DNA from: Mycobacterium sp.
Lineage (GTDB): Bacteria > Actinomycetota > Actinomycetes > Mycobacteriales > Mycobacteriaceae
Assembly: GCA_031292665.1 (NCBI GenBank)
Contig: JARLGR010000124.1
Span: forward strand, 1-41,136
Length of the DNA: 41,136 bases
Direction of reading: 5' to 3'
This document shows, in pieces, positions 1 through 11,631 of the stretch. The notes beneath the pieces are model-generated. The model did no database searches and was not told the DNA's origin. It saw only the letters and a list, made by a program, of their open reading frames with translations. How positions within the stretch are numbered: the first letter of the stretch is position 1; each line of letters opens with the position of its first letter. The position numbers and the translations under genes were made by a program.

Positions 1-131
1 GCGCGGCGGAGCCGGGCGACGCGGGTCACCACCATCAGGCACCGCGGTGACCGCGAGCGCGGCGGAGCCGGGCGACGCGGGTCACCACCATCAGGCACCG
101 CGGTGACCGCGAGCGCGGCGGAGCCGGGCGA
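1..131. repeat. 56-bp tandem repeat (VNTR/MIRU-like), about 2.3 copies
   Basis: Two complete identical 56-bp units (1-56 and 57-112) are followed by a 19-base partial unit (113-131). The array stops 2 bases before the stop codon of the reverse-strand ATPase gene, so it lies just downstream of that gene. It may continue left of the window. Each unit holds an inverted repeat, GGTCACC (24-30) and GGTGACC (46-52), separated by 15 bases, so each unit could form a hairpin. Size and position resemble mycobacterial interspersed repetitive units, but I cannot assign it to a named family. Confidence 0.85.
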
Positions 132-133
132 AA

Positions 134-1330
134 TCAGGAACGACGCGGCGGCCGGGAAGCGCCCAGGCGGGGGTCGCGCTTCGCGTCCCCGCCAGGGAAC
201 ATGTCGGCCAGTGTGGCCGCCATCTCGACGTAGCTGCGCCTGCTTTCCCTGCTCAACCGGTCCAACGAGATTTGCTTGCCCTCATGTATGTGCCGGTCGA
301 AGGGCAGCACCACCGTGGCGGCGACGCGAGCGGACAACTGCTCGAGTTCCTTGGCGGCCACGTTGTCCACCCTGGCCGGCTCGACATGGTTTACCACGAG
401 CACGGTCGACTTGAGCAGCGACCGATAACCGTTGTGCGACAACCAATCTAGCGCAGTCTTGGTCTTCCGTATGGCGTCGATGGAGGTGCTGGTTACCACC
501 ACGAGAGCCCGTGACACGGGCAGAACAGCTTCCATCACAGGCGAATTCAGCGCCTTGGCGCAGTCGACCAGAACCACCGAATAGTGGTTGCGCAGCAGGG
601 AAAACGCTTTTACGACGTCGTGACGCTCCAACCGCCAGTCGGTGCGCGCATAGTCCGGCAGACCCAGCACCTCCAGTCCGAAGCTGTTCATGTAAGTGTG
701 TGCCCGGACGTCGCTGTACAGCGTGACCGCGTCGTCGGCGAGAAGGTCCGCCATGCTCAGCTGGTTGCGGCGACCGTGCCGCTCCGCCAAGTCTCCGGCG
801 TCAAAATCGACGGCGATGATCCGGTCGTGGCGCACATGCGCGAAGGTCGAGCCGAGAGCCTCCACCACCGCGGTCTTGCCGACACCGCCCTTGAGGTTCA
901 GGATGGCGATCGGGAATGCGCCGCCCACGACCGTGCGAATGCGGGCCCGCAGCTCTTGTTCGTACCGCGAGTCTTTGCCGGGGCCCAGATCGATTTTGGT
1001 GAGTCGGTGGATCAGCTCTCGCCAACCGAACCGTCCGGAGCCATCGCCATCCTGCTCGTCGAGGCTGTCGAGTGCGGTGCCGCCCGGCACCCACTCACGG
1101 CGACTCGGCGGCGGAAACCGCCGCGCCGGGGCCGGCGCAGCGGCACGCGGCGGCCCAGCCGGCCGGACCGGCTGACCCACGGGCGAACCCGAGCGGTAGG
1201 GCTGGCGCACCGTGGGGGACGCCGGGTCGGCCTGGACCTTCCAGTCCGGCAAAGGCGGCTGACGCTCCGGCCGGCCCGATGGCCACGCCACCCTCGCGAA
1301 CTCGGCTCCGCGCGAACCGCGGTTGCTCAT
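134..1330 (-). CDS. EspI-like MinD/ParA-family P-loop ATPase (orphan)
   Basis: From the ATG at 1330 this is 398 residues. Residues 1-90 are proline/arginine rich and look disordered. Then comes a segment beginning GWRELIHRLTKIDLG and a SIMIBI-class ATPase domain with the deviant Walker A KGGVGKT at 147-153, a VDFDAGD switch and a late DRHIHEG motif. The arrangement of proline-rich tail, 'RLT.I.LG' segment and MinD-like domain matches ESX-associated EspI (Rv3876) proteins, but no ESX gene is nearby. In M. tuberculosis pfkA is followed by gatB, so this gene appears inserted there. The frame is open to 1411, with possible starts at 1354 and 1411. Spacing from GGAG to the 1330 ATG is short, so the start is uncertain. 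The likely role is ATP-dependent positioning or secretion support; the partner is unknown. Confidence 0.8.
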   Translation of the reverse strand: MSNRGSRGAEFARVAWPSGRPERQPPLPDWKVQADPASPTVRQPYRSGSPVGQPVRPAGPPRAAAPAPARRFPPPSRREWVPGGTALDSLDEQDGDGSGRFGWRELIHRLTKIDLGPGKDSRYEQELRARIRTVVGGAFPIAILNLKGGVGKTAVVEALGSTFAHVRHDRIIAVDFDAGDLAERHGRRNQLSMADLLADDAVTLYSDVRAHTYMNSFGLEVLGLPDYARTDWRLERHDVVKAFSLLRNHYSVVLVDCAKALNSPVMEAVLPVSRALVVVTSTSIDAIRKTKTALDWLSHNGYRSLLKSTVLVVNHVEPARVDNVAAKELEQLSARVAATVVLPFDRHIHEGKQISLDRLSRESRRSYVEMAATLADMFPGGDAKRDPRLGASRPPRRS

Positions 1331-1463
1331 AACTCCGGTATAACCCCTTTCCATCGAGTCGGAACCCACAAATCTCCGCCGACCTGGCGAAACCCGGTCA
1401 ATTCGGCGCAAATTTCGGCCGCCGTTAAGTCGGCGCTACCCGCCGTTCGCCTGACGCAGCGGA

Positions 1464-2495
1464 TCAGCCGAAGAAAGCCGCGGCATCGTCGTAGCGGCTT
1501 TCGGGCACCAGCTTGAGCTGGCGCACCGCGTCGGCCAGCGGCACCCTGCCGATGTCCTGCCCGCGCAGCGACACCATCTGGCCGTACTCCCCGGCGTGCG
1601 CGGCGTCGGCGGCGTTAACGCCGAACCGGGTGGCCAGCACGCGGTCGTAGGCGGTCGGAGTGCCGCCCCGCTGGACGTGGCCGAGCACTGTCACCCGGAC
1701 CTCCTTATTGATCCGCTTTTCCACCTCGAACCCAAGCTGGGCGGCCACGCCGGTGAAACGCTCGTGGCCGAACTCGTCGATCCCGCCCTCGCGCAACGCG
1801 ATTGAGCCGGCGACCGGTTTCGCGCCTTCGGCCACCACGCAGATGAAGTGCGAATCCCCGCGCTGGAAGCGGCGTTTGACGAGCCGGCACACCTCCTCGA
1901 TATCGAAGGACTGCTCGGGGATGAGCGTCATGTGCGCGCCGGACGCCAGCCCGGCGTTCAATGCGATCCACCCCGCGTGCCTGCCCATCACCTCCACAAG
2001 CATCACCCGCTGGTGGGATTCGGCGGTGCTGTGCAGCCGGTCGATGGCTTCGGTCGCTACGGTCAACGCGGTGTCGTGACCGAAAGTCACGTCGGTGCAA
2101 TCGATGTCGTTGTCGATGGTCTTCGGCACACCGACCACGGGCACGTTCTCCTCCGACAGCCAGTGCGCCGCCGTCAGCGTGCCTTCACCGCCGATGGGAA
2201 TCAGGACGTCGATCCCGTTGTCGTCCAGGGTCTGCTTGATCTGGCTCAGCCCGGCCTTGAGCTTCTCGGGATGCACGCGGGCGGTGCCCAGCATCGTTCC
2301 GCCTTTGGCCAGCAGCCGGTCGTTGCGGTCGTCGTTTTGCAGCTGTATGCGCCGGTTCTCCAGCAACCCGCGCCAGCCGTCCTGGAATCCGACCACCGAC
2401 GAGCCGTACCGGGCGTCACAGGTGCGCACCACCGCCCGGATGACGGCGTTGAGCCCGGGGCAGTCGCCGCCCCCGGTAAGAACTCCGATCCGCAT
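1464..2495 (-). CDS. pfkA: 6-phosphofructokinase
   Basis: This enzyme phosphorylates fructose 6-phosphate to fructose 1,6-bisphosphate in cytosolic glycolysis. From the ATG at 2495 it has 343 residues, the length of mycobacterial PfkA, beginning [18 protein letters not shown] (nucleotide-binding loop). The GGEGT motif (102-106) has Gly105 where PPi-dependent enzymes usually have Asp, so ATP use is expected. PKTIDND (124-130) supplies catalytic Asp128, and MGRHAGW binds the sugar phosphate. An ATG three codons upstream (2504) is also possible. It follows gatA by 122 bp on the same strand, the conserved mycobacterial order. Nothing odd was seen in the reading frame. Confidence 0.97.
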   Translation of the reverse strand: MRIGVLTGGGDCPGLNAVIRAVVRTCDARYGSSVVGFQDGWRGLLENRRIQLQNDDRNDRLLAKGGTMLGTARVHPEKLKAGLSQIKQTLDDNGIDVLIPIGGEGTLTAAHWLSEENVPVVGVPKTIDNDIDCTDVTFGHDTALTVATEAIDRLHSTAESHQRVMLVEVMGRHAGWIALNAGLASGAHMTLIPEQSFDIEEVCRLVKRRFQRGDSHFICVVAEGAKPVAGSIALREGGIDEFGHERFTGVAAQLGFEVEKRINKEVRVTVLGHVQRGGTPTAYDRVLATRFGVNAADAAHAGEYGQMVSLRGQDIGRVPLADAVRQLKLVPESRYDDAAAFFG

Positions 2496-2543
2496 GTTCC
2501 TCATCTTGCACCGTCACAGGCCAACTCCGCCGAGCAGAAGCAC

Positions 2544-2575
2544 AATCGCATCAAAGAGCCGCGATTCGTGCGATT
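2544..2575. terminator. Inverted repeat between gatA and pfkA (weak terminator candidate)
   Basis: AATCGCA (2544-2550) and TGCGATT (2569-2575) form 7-bp arms around an 18-base loop in the gatA-pfkA spacer. There is no U-tract, so intrinsic termination is doubtful. The element could equally be an RNA hairpin in a read-through transcript. Confidence 0.25.
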
Positions 2576-2617
2576 CTGCGTTCCCCGCAAGCGGGTGGTG
2601 CCCCCAGCTCGCGCGTC

Positions 2618-4099
2618 CTAGATCGCGGACGGCAGCGGGCCGCGGGCTACCTCGTAGGCGGCGCCCACCCGGTACAGGCGGTCGTCGGCCAGCGCGGGGG
2701 CCATGACCTGCAGCCCCACCGGCAGGCCGTCGTCCGGCGACAGCCCCGAGGGCACCGACATGCCGCAGTGACCGGCCAGGTTCAGCGGCAGGGTGCACAG
2801 GTCGAACAGGTACATCGCCAGCGGGTCGTCGACCTTCTCGCCCAGCGGGAACGCGGTGGTGGGGGTCGTGGGTGACACCAGGACGTCGACGGATTCGTAG
2901 GCCCGGTCGAGGTCGCGGGCGATCAGCGTCCGCACCTTCTGCGCTTGGTTGTAGTAGGCGTCGTAGTAACCGGCCGACAGCGCGTAGGTGCCGATCATGA
3001 TGCGCCGCTTGACCTCGGGCCCGAAACCGGCGGCCCGCGTCAGCGCCATCACTTCCTCGGCGCTGTGGGTGCCGTCGTCGCCGACCCGCAGGCCGTAGCG
3101 CATCGCGTCGAAGCGCGCCAGGTTGCTGGACACCTCCGAGGGCAGGATCAGGTAGTAGGCGGCCAGCGCGTACCCGAAGTGGGGGCAGTCCACCTCGCTC
3201 ACCTCTGCGCCCAGCGAGGTCAGCCGCTCGACGGCGGCCCCGAACGAGGCGAGCACCCCCGGCTGGTAGCCCTCGCCGCGCAACTGTTTCACCACCCCGA
3301 TGCGCACACCGCGCAGGTCACCCGCCGCACCGGCCCGCGCGGCGCCGACCACGTCGGGGATCTCGGCCTTCACCGACGTGGAATCGCGGGCGTCATGTCC
3401 GGCGATCACCTGGTGCAGCAGCGCGGTGTCGAGCACGGTGCGCGCGCACGGGCCGCCCTGATCCAGCGATGACGCGCAGGCCACCAGCCCGTAGCGGGAC
3501 ACCGTTCCGTAGGTGGGTTTGACCCCGACCGTCGCGGTCAGCGCGGCCGGCTGGCGGATGGAGCCCCCGGTGTCGGACCCGATCGCCAGCGGCGCCTGGA
3601 ACGCGGCCAGTGCCGCCGCGCTGCCCCCACCGGAGCCGCCGGGCACCCGGTCGACGTTCCACGGGTTGCGGGTGGGGCCGTAGGCGGAGTTCTCCGTCGA
3701 CGAGCCCATCGCGAACTCGTCCATGTTGGTCTTGCCCAGGATCGGGATGCCGGCGGCGCGCAACCGCACGGTGAGGGTGGCGTCGTACGGCGACCGCCAG
3801 CCCTCGAGGATCTTGGATCCACACGTGGTCGGCATATCGATGGTGGTGAAGACGTCCTTGAGCGCCAGCGGGACCCCGGCCAGCGCCGACGGCTGCCGCT
3901 CCCCGGCGGCCACCGCGTTGTCGACAGCGGCCGCCGCCGCCAGCGCCTCGTCGGCCGCCACGTGCAGGAAGGCGCGGTACCGGTCGTCGGTTGCCTCGAT
4001 CTGGTCCAGGCAGGCCTGGGTGACTTCGGTGGAGGACACCTCCCCGGCGGCGATCCGGGCGGCCAGGGTCGCGGCGTCGGACCGGATGAGCTCGGTCAC
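2618..4099 (-). CDS. gatA: Asp/Glu-tRNA(Asn/Gln) amidotransferase subunit A
   Basis: This is the glutaminase subunit of GatCAB, which turns misacylated Glu-tRNA(Gln) and Asp-tRNA(Asn) into Gln-tRNA and Asn-tRNA. The GTG at 4099 overlaps the gatC stop as GTGA, giving 493 residues, the usual GatA size. The frame is open further upstream, but that part lies inside gatC. The amidase-signature triad is visible: Lys81 in LALKDVF, Ser156 in the glycine/serine-rich loop [11 protein letters not shown], and Ser180 in [11 protein letters not shown]. gatC is directly upstream. gatB is not in the window; by mycobacterial gene order it would be expected to the left, beyond pfkA. Confidence 0.97.
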   Translation of the reverse strand: MTELIRSDAATLAARIAAGEVSSTEVTQACLDQIEATDDRYRAFLHVAADEALAAAAAVDNAVAAGERQPSALAGVPLALKDVFTTIDMPTTCGSKILEGWRSPYDATLTVRLRAAGIPILGKTNMDEFAMGSSTENSAYGPTRNPWNVDRVPGGSGGGSAAALAAFQAPLAIGSDTGGSIRQPAALTATVGVKPTYGTVSRYGLVACASSLDQGGPCARTVLDTALLHQVIAGHDARDSTSVKAEIPDVVGAARAGAAGDLRGVRIGVVKQLRGEGYQPGVLASFGAAVERLTSLGAEVSEVDCPHFGYALAAYYLILPSEVSSNLARFDAMRYGLRVGDDGTHSAEEVMALTRAAGFGPEVKRRIMIGTYALSAGYYDAYYNQAQKVRTLIARDLDRAYESVDVLVSPTTPTTAFPLGEKVDDPLAMYLFDLCTLPLNLAGHCGMSVPSGLSPDDGLPVGLQVMAPALADDRLYRVGAAYEVARGPLPSAI

Positions 4100-4395
4100 T
4101 CGGGGTCTCCCAGGATCTGCGGTACGGCGAATCGGCCGTCGACGGCCTCGGGAGCCTCGGCCAGCGCCTCCTGCTGCGTCAGGCACGCTGTCGGCTTGTC
4201 CGGCCGGGTGACGTTGACGGCCCCGAGCGGGTTGCCGGTCGCTTCGACGCCGGTGACGTCGACCGCCTGCACCTGGCTGACGTGGGTCAGGATGGCGTCG
4301 AGCTGCCCGGCGAAGCTGTCGAGTTCGCCGTCGGTCAACGCCAGGCGGGACAGCCGGGCCAGGTGCGCCACCTCGTCGCGGGAGATCTGGGACAC
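4096..4395 (-). CDS. gatC: Asp/Glu-tRNA(Asn/Gln) amidotransferase subunit C
   Basis: This small GatCAB subunit of 99 residues wraps around GatA and stabilises it. It begins at a GTG (4395), [20 protein letters not shown], the helical N-terminus typical of GatC. The family's C-terminal proline-containing segment follows (VNVTRPDKP and FAVPQILG). Its TGA overlaps the GTG of gatA by 4 bases, which implies translational coupling. No strong ribosome binding site is visible, so a short or absent leader is possible. It is divergent from the ACT-domain gene across about 155 bp. Confidence 0.95.
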   Translation of the reverse strand: MSQISRDEVAHLARLSRLALTDGELDSFAGQLDAILTHVSQVQAVDVTGVEATGNPLGAVNVTRPDKPTACLTQQEALAEAPEAVDGRFAVPQILGDPE

Positions 4396-4550
4396 GAGCG
4401 AAAAGCCTAGCCCGGCCGACGATGCGAACGTGAAGCCGGCCGCACGCTCGTCGCAGGACGTGAAGACGGCTTCACGTTTGGCCGCTCAGCACGGCCCACC
4501 CGCGTCCGGCCGAAATGCCGGAGACCCACCGCTGTGTAAAAGTGTTGGCC

Positions 4551-5207
4551 GTGCCGTCGTATCTGTTGCGCATCTCGCTGCTCGACCGCCCAGGCAGCCT
4601 GGGCTCGCTGGCGGTGGCGCTCGGTTCGGTGGGCGCCGACATCCTGTCGCTGGACGTGGTGGAGCGCAGCGCGGGTTATGCGATCGACGACCTGGTCATC
4701 GAACTGCCGCCGGGGGGAATGCCGGACCGGCTGATCACCGCCGCCGAGTCGCTGTCGGGTGTCCGGGTGGACAGCGTCCGACCCCATACCGGGCTGCTGG
4801 AAGCGCATCGCGAGCTGGAGCTTCTCGACCACGTCGCGGCGGCCGCCGACAACCCGTCCCGGCTGCAGGTCCTGGTCAACGAGGCGCCCAGGGTGCTGCG
4901 AGTCAGCTGGTGCACGGTTATGCACAGCTCGCAGGGACAGTTGCGGCGCCTCGCCGGCAGTCCGGGTTCTCCGGAGACCAAGGCGGCGTCGGCCCCGTGG
5001 CTGCCGATCGAACGTGCGGTCGCGCTGGACAGCACCGCCGAGTGGGTGCCGCAGGCCTGGCGCGATATGGACACCACGATGGTCGCGGCGCCGTTGGGCG
5101 ACCCGCAGACGGCGGTGGTGCTGGGCCGGCCGGGCCCGGAATTCCGGCCTTCGGAGGTCGCCCGGCTGGGCTACCTCGCCGGGATCGTGGCGACGATGTT
5201 GCGCTGA
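4551..5207 (+). CDS. ACT-domain regulatory protein (Rv3013-like)
   Basis: This is a 218-residue protein from the GTG at 4551, VPSYLLRISLLDRPGSLGSLAV. The N-terminal 75 or so residues have the ACT fold pattern: a beta strand, then a DRPGSL turn, a helix, and 'ADILSLDVVE'. The C-terminal half resembles a GAF-like or otherwise uncharacterised module seen in actinobacterial homologues. ACT domains usually bind amino acids and regulate metabolic enzymes; the ligand here is unknown. An ATG at 4515 would add 12 residues, but the GTG start agrees with my memory of the M. tuberculosis homologue's length. It is divergent from gatC and convergent with ligA. Confidence 0.85.
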   Translation: MPSYLLRISLLDRPGSLGSLAVALGSVGADILSLDVVERSAGYAIDDLVIELPPGGMPDRLITAAESLSGVRVDSVRPHTGLLEAHRELELLDHVAAAADNPSRLQVLVNEAPRVLRVSWCTVMHSSQGQLRRLAGSPGSPETKAASAPWLPIERAVALDSTAEWVPQAWRDMDTTMVAAPLGDPQTAVVLGRPGPEFRPSEVARLGYLAGIVATMLR

Positions 5208-5377
5208 GCGCTACGCGGGGACGCGGTCCACCACGCTGTTGTAGAGGGCAATGATCTTCTCGGTTGGGCAGGGATTGCCGGGCAGCGGCTCGCCGTTCCC
5301 CATCGGCGCTGTGAGCGACCTACGACCGCCCCGTCCGCTGCACCGCGCGGGAAGGTCAAGCAGTCCGGCCATACTGC

Positions 5378-7477
<2,100 letters not shown>

Positions 7478-7592
7478 CTATCGAAGGACGACGACACCCT
7501 CCCCGGTGCGCCCGCCCGCCCGGATTGCCGTGGTGGTTGTCCTCGGCTCGGCAGGCTCAACCATGACGGCAACCTCGGCGCACGTCGCAGCG

Positions 7593-8606
7593 TCAGATGG
7601 CGTCGGGATCGTCGGCGAACGCGCTGGCCGCCGCGCGGGCGAGCTCGATCGCGGTGCGGGCCCACTGCGGCGTCGCGCCGGAAAGACCGCACGCCGGGGT
7701 GACGCCGATGCGCTCCCGCAGGGCCGACCGTGCGAATCCCAGGCGGTCGGTCACCGCAACGATCGCGCCGGCCACCTCGTCGGCCGAGGGCCGCCGCTCC
7801 GGCGCGCTGGTGGGGACCACGCCGAGCATCACGGTGCGACCTGATTCGACGAACGCGGCGATACCGTCCACATCGGACGCCTGCAGCGTGCCCGCATCCA
7901 CAGACAAAGCACTGATAGTGCTGCGCTGCAACAGGTTCCACGGCAACCCGGGGGCGCAGCTGTGCAGCGCCACATCGGCGCCCACCGCCGCGACGCAGGT
8001 GTCCAGCAGTGCGGCGGCCACCGCCTCGTCGAGCGGGGCGACCGGGCTCAGCGCCGTCACGCCCGTCAACCGTCCGCCCAATGCGGTCGGCAGCGACGGC
8101 TCGTCGAACTGCACCACCACCGGTGTCTCCAGCCGTCGGGCCAGCGCCGCGCGGTGCGCGGCGACACCCTCGGCCAGCGACACCGCCAGTTCGCGCACCG
8201 CTCCGGAGTCCGTGATCGCCCGGTGGCCGTTGGACAACTCGAGGCCGGCGGCCAACGTGATCGGCCCGGGGGCCTGCACCTTGACCACGCGCCCGCCACC
8301 GCGCAGGCCGGCCACCTCCCAGGCTTCCTCCAGGGCGTCGCAGTCCTCGTCGAGGAGACTGATGGCCCGGCGGGTCACGGCGCCGGGGCGGGCGGCAATG
8401 CGGTAGCCGCGCGGCACCGTGTCGATGGCGACGTCGACCAGCAGCGCGCCGGCCCGACCCAGCAGGTCGGCGCCCACTCCCCTGGCGGGCAATTCCACCA
8501 GGTGGGGCAGCGCGTCGGCCAGTTCGCCGACAACGATTTCGGCGGCCGCCCGTGGCACGGTGCCCGGCCACGAGCCGACGCCGCTGGCCCTCGCGAAAAC
8601 ACTCAC
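7593..8606 (-). CDS. MetE-like (cobalamin-independent methionine synthase C-domain) protein, Rv3015c-like
   Basis: This is a 337-residue protein from the GTG at 8606, VSVFARASGVGSWPGT. It has the fold of the MetE C-terminal catalytic barrel without the N-terminal duplicate barrel. Zinc-ligand candidates are present: His and Cys in LHSCAPG and a Cys near the C-terminus in GVTPACGLSG. Short MetE-core proteins may transfer methyl groups from unknown donors; I infer metal-dependent methyltransferase chemistry but not the substrate. It lies immediately downstream of ligA's start side (125 bp apart, same strand) and is divergent from lpqA. Upstream in-frame codons to 8660 are less likely to be used. 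Confidence 0.85.
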   Translation of the reverse strand: MSVFARASGVGSWPGTVPRAAAEIVVGELADALPHLVELPARGVGADLLGRAGALLVDVAIDTVPRGYRIAARPGAVTRRAISLLDEDCDALEEAWEVAGLRGGGRVVKVQAPGPITLAAGLELSNGHRAITDSGAVRELAVSLAEGVAAHRAALARRLETPVVVQFDEPSLPTALGGRLTGVTALSPVAPLDEAVAAALLDTCVAAVGADVALHSCAPGLPWNLLQRSTISALSVDAGTLQASDVDGIAAFVESGRTVMLGVVPTSAPERRPSADEVAGAIVAVTDRLGFARSALRERIGVTPACGLSGATPQWARTAIELARAAASAFADDPDAI

Positions 8607-8692
8607 CCGGCAACCGTATTCGACGTGACGTCGAACGCCGGTCGCGAGGGGTGGTTGCAACGAGTATTTTCAAGCCGAGAAGGGTGTGGGCG

Positions 8693-9328
8693 ATGGCGAG
8701 ATTGACGGGGCCACTGCTGTTCTGCGGCGCGGTGTTGCTGACGGCGGGGTGCACCCGGGTTGTGGACGGCACGGCCCTGCCGGGGTTCGGAGCCGCTCGC
8801 AAGGCCGTGCACGGAGTCGACGTCGACACGATCCTGCTGGACCAGTCGCGGATGCGCGCGATCACCGGTGCCGGCGACCACCTGAACATCATTCCCTCGA
8901 TGGACGGCACCAGCCCCGTCGACATCGACGCCCTGGCCGACACCACGCCGCAGGAATGCCGGTTCGTGTATGCCGAGACGGCGACGTTCGGACCCGACAT
9001 CGAGGAGTTCCACAAGACCACCTTCCAGGACCCGCCGGACGGCGCCCTCATCTCCGAGGGCGCGGCGACCTATCGCGATGTCGACACCGCCCGGCACGCG
9101 TTCGGCGCCCTGGTGAACACCGTCGGCAACTGCGCGGGCGACTCGACCGGGCAGTCGTTGGTCGGCGACTGGAACGCCGACGCGAAATCGCTGCACCTGG
9201 GACCCGGCGGCTGCGGCCGCGACTACCGGGTCCTCTCGGTGGCCCTGCTGGAAGTCACCTTCTGCGGGTTCCCGCAGTCGGTCTCCGACATCGTCATGAC
9301 GAACATCGCCGCCAACGTCCCGGGCTAG
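8693..9328 (+). CDS. lpqA: Lipoprotein LpqA
   Basis: This 211-residue lipoprotein has a short signal peptide (MARLTGPLLFCGAVLLTAGC). Its lipobox LTAGC places the lipidated Cys at residue 20, so the mature protein should be anchored outside the plasma membrane. The rest looks like the PknH-sensor-type extracellular domain common in mycobacterial Lpq/Lpp proteins, with paired cysteines (QECRF, GNCAG, GGCGR, TFCGF) that could form disulfides. A purine stretch (GAGAAGGG, 8677-8684) precedes the ATG. A possible -10 TATTTT lies upstream. Its stop is 7 bp from the convergent mnmA stop. Confidence 0.9.
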   Translation: MARLTGPLLFCGAVLLTAGCTRVVDGTALPGFGAARKAVHGVDVDTILLDQSRMRAITGAGDHLNIIPSMDGTSPVDIDALADTTPQECRFVYAETATFGPDIEEFHKTTFQDPPDGALISEGAATYRDVDTARHAFGALVNTVGNCAGDSTGQSLVGDWNADAKSLHLGPGGCGRDYRVLSVALLEVTFCGFPQSVSDIVMTNIAANVPG

Positions 9329-9335
9329 CTCCAGA

Positions 9336-10412
9336 TCAGCGCGACGTGTCGGCGATGGTGGCACTGCCGAGGACCTCGTCACCGTCGGGGTCGGGCCGGT
9401 AGAGCACCAGCGTCTGGCCGCACGCCACGCCGCGCAGCGGAATCCGCAACCGCACCATAAGCTCATCGCCCACCAATTCGGCTACGGCTTCGACCATTTC
9501 GCCGTGCGCGCGCACCTGCACCGCGCACTCGACCGGCCCCGCCGGGGCTACGCCCGCGGTGAAGACCGGATCCCGTCCGTTGAGCGCACGCACGTCGAGC
9601 TCGGCCACCTCACCGACCCGGACGGTCGCGTTCCGGGCGTCCATCGCCGTCACATAGCGGGGGCGGCCGTCGGGCCCCGGCCCGGCGATGCCCAGGCCCT
9701 TGCGCTGCCCGATGGTGAAACCGTGCACCCCGTCGTGGGTGGCCAGCACGGCGCCGTCCGCGGTGACGACACTGCCGCGGCGCACACCGATTCGCTCACC
9801 GAGAAAGGCGCGGGTGTCACCGGACGGGATGAAGCAGATGTCGTGGCTGTCCGGCTTGTCGGCAACCGCCAGGCCGCGACGGGCGGCCTCGGCGCGAATC
9901 TGGGCTTTGGGGGTGTCCCCGATCGGGAAAAGAGCGTGTCGCAACTGCTCGGCGGTCAGCACCGCCAGCACGTAGGACTGGTCCTTGTCCCGGTCGACGG
10001 CCCGGCGCAGCCGGCCATCGGACAGCCGGGCGTAGTGGCCGGTGGCCACCGCGTCGAAGCCGAGCGCGCGGGCTTTGGCGGACAACGCCGAGAATTTGAT
10101 GCACTGGTTGCATCGCACGCACGGGTTGGGTGTCTCCCCGCGGGCGTAGGACGACACGAAATCGTCGATCACGTCCGCTTGGAACCTCTCCGCGAAATCC
10201 CAGACGTAAAAGGGGATCCCGAGCACATCGGCGACGCGGCGCGCGTCCGAGGCGTCCTCCTTGGAACAGCAGCCGCGCGATCCGGTGCGCAGGGCGCCGG
10301 GCGCGGTCGACAGCGCCAGGTGCACACCGACCACGTCGTGCCCGGCATCGACCATACGAGCGGCGGCGACCGAGGAGTCGACGCCGCCACTCATGGCAGC
10401 GAGGACTTTCAC
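9336..10412 (-). CDS. mnmA: tRNA 2-thiouridylase MnmA
   Basis: This enzyme installs the 2-thio group on U34 of Lys, Glu and Gln tRNAs. It has 358 residues from the GTG at 10412, whose GTGA overlaps the cysteine desulfurase stop. The PP-loop SGGVDSS is at residues 8-14. The catalytic pair is Cys98 (PNPCVRC) and Cys193 (HDICFIPSG). C-terminal beta-barrel domains follow (GQRKGLGI). Coupling to the desulfurase gene fits direct sulfur handover. The frame is open upstream to 11141, but that part lies inside the desulfurase gene. Confidence 0.97.
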   Translation of the reverse strand: MKVLAAMSGGVDSSVAAARMVDAGHDVVGVHLALSTAPGALRTGSRGCCSKEDASDARRVADVLGIPFYVWDFAERFQADVIDDFVSSYARGETPNPCVRCNQCIKFSALSAKARALGFDAVATGHYARLSDGRLRRAVDRDKDQSYVLAVLTAEQLRHALFPIGDTPKAQIRAEAARRGLAVADKPDSHDICFIPSGDTRAFLGERIGVRRGSVVTADGAVLATHDGVHGFTIGQRKGLGIAGPGPDGRPRYVTAMDARNATVRVGEVAELDVRALNGRDPVFTAGVAPAGPVECAVQVRAHGEMVEAVAELVGDELMVRLRIPLRGVACGQTLVLYRPDPDGDEVLGSATIADTSR

Positions 10413-11590
10413 TTGACTGCCCCCGCAGCGGCCAGTGCGGCCCCGCGGGCACGGTCCACCGCCGCGGGCAGCACCCGCAACACCGCATCCACGTCCGCGT
10501 CGACGCTGTTGTGGCCCAACGAGAGTCGCAGGGAACCGCGGGCGCTGGCCGGGTCGGCGCCCATCGCGATCAGCACGTGCGACGGCTGGGCGACACCGGC
10601 GGTGCACGCCGATCCGGTGGAACACTCGATCCCGTTGGCGTCCAACAACATCAGCAGTGCGTCGCCTTCGCAGCCGCGAAAGGTGAAGTGCGCGTTGCCG
10701 GGAAGTCGCTGCGGGTCGCGGGCGCCGTTGAGGCTGACATCGTCGATGCCGGCCACCGCCCCGTCGACCAGGCGGTCGCGCAGCGCCCGCAGCCGGGCGC
10801 CGTTGAGCTCCAGCCCGTCCACCGCGATCTGGGCGGCGGCCGCCATTCCGACGGCACCGGCGACATCGGGTGTGCCGGAGCGAATGTCGCGCTCCTGGCC
10901 GCCGCCGTGCGACAGCGGCACGCAGGCGACGTCGCGGCGCAGCAACAGCGCACCCACGCCCGGAGGTCCGCCGAATTTGTGTGCGGTCAGGCTCATCGCC
11001 GACAGCCCGCTGGCGGCGAAGTCGACCGGCAACTGCCCCACCGCCTGGACGGCGTCGCTGTGCATCGGAACCCCGAATTCGGCCGCCACGGCCGCGAGTT
11101 CGGCGACCGGCAGCACGGTGCCGACCTCGTTGTTGGCCCACATCACCGATACCAACGCCACGTCGTCATGGGCCTGCAGCGCCTCACGCAGCGCGGCCGC
11201 CGACACCGACCCGTCCGCGGCGGTCGGCAGCCAGGTCACTTCGGCGTCTTCGTGTTCGACGAGCCACTTCACCGAGTCCAGCACGGCATGGTGTTCGACC
11301 TCGCTGGTGACGATGCGCCGCAGGCGCGGCTCGGCGTCGCGGCGGGCCCAATAGATGCCCTTGACGGCCAGGTTGTCGCTCTCGGTGCCGCCCCCGGTGA
11401 AGACAACCTCCGATGGACGCGCGCGCAGCTTGTCCGCGATCAGCTCGCGGGATTCTTCGATCCGCCGCCGCGCCGCCCGGCCGCTGGTGTGCAGGGAGGA
11501 GGCGTTGCCGACGATGCCGAGCACGGCCGTCATCGCCTCGATGGCGGCGGGGTGCATCGGGGTGGTGGCGGCGTGATCCAGGTAGATCAT
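10409..11590 (-). CDS. iscS: Cysteine desulfurase (NifS/IscS type, Rv3025c-like)
   Basis: This PLP enzyme takes sulfur from cysteine, leaving a persulfide for tRNA thiolation and Fe-S assembly. It has 393 residues from the ATG at 11590 ([14 protein letters not shown]). Schiff-base Lys205 is in LTAHKFGG, and the persulfide Cys329 lies in the flexible loop STGSACTAG. Directly upstream of mnmA with a 4-bp overlap, it is the obvious sulfur donor for MnmA. An in-frame ATG at 11602 is a less likely start. It is followed upstream on the same strand by the acyltransferase pair after a 41-bp gap. Confidence 0.95.
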   Translation of the reverse strand: MIYLDHAATTPMHPAAIEAMTAVLGIVGNASSLHTSGRAARRRIEESRELIADKLRARPSEVVFTGGGTESDNLAVKGIYWARRDAEPRLRRIVTSEVEHHAVLDSVKWLVEHEDAEVTWLPTAADGSVSAAALREALQAHDDVALVSVMWANNEVGTVLPVAELAAVAAEFGVPMHSDAVQAVGQLPVDFAASGLSAMSLTAHKFGGPPGVGALLLRRDVACVPLSHGGGQERDIRSGTPDVAGAVGMAAAAQIAVDGLELNGARLRALRDRLVDGAVAGIDDVSLNGARDPQRLPGNAHFTFRGCEGDALLMLLDANGIECSTGSACTAGVAQPSHVLIAMGADPASARGSLRLSLGHNSVDADVDAVLRVLPAAVDRARGAALAAAGAVK

Positions 11591-11631
11591 GACGCGACCC
11601 ACGATACCGGCAGGTCAGTTCGCCCCCAGAC

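Noticed and set aside
1..131. CRISPR array
   Set aside because: The repeat is a head-to-tail tandem without spacers and no cas gene is present.
3962..5254. 430-codon forward frame over gatA, gatC and the ACT gene
   Set aside because: Three real genes in other frames explain the region.
5211..5300. 30-codon reverse ORF (MGNGEPLPGNPCPTEKII...) between ligA and the ACT gene
   Set aside because: It could be a gene remnant, but it has no ribosome binding site, family or neighbour support.
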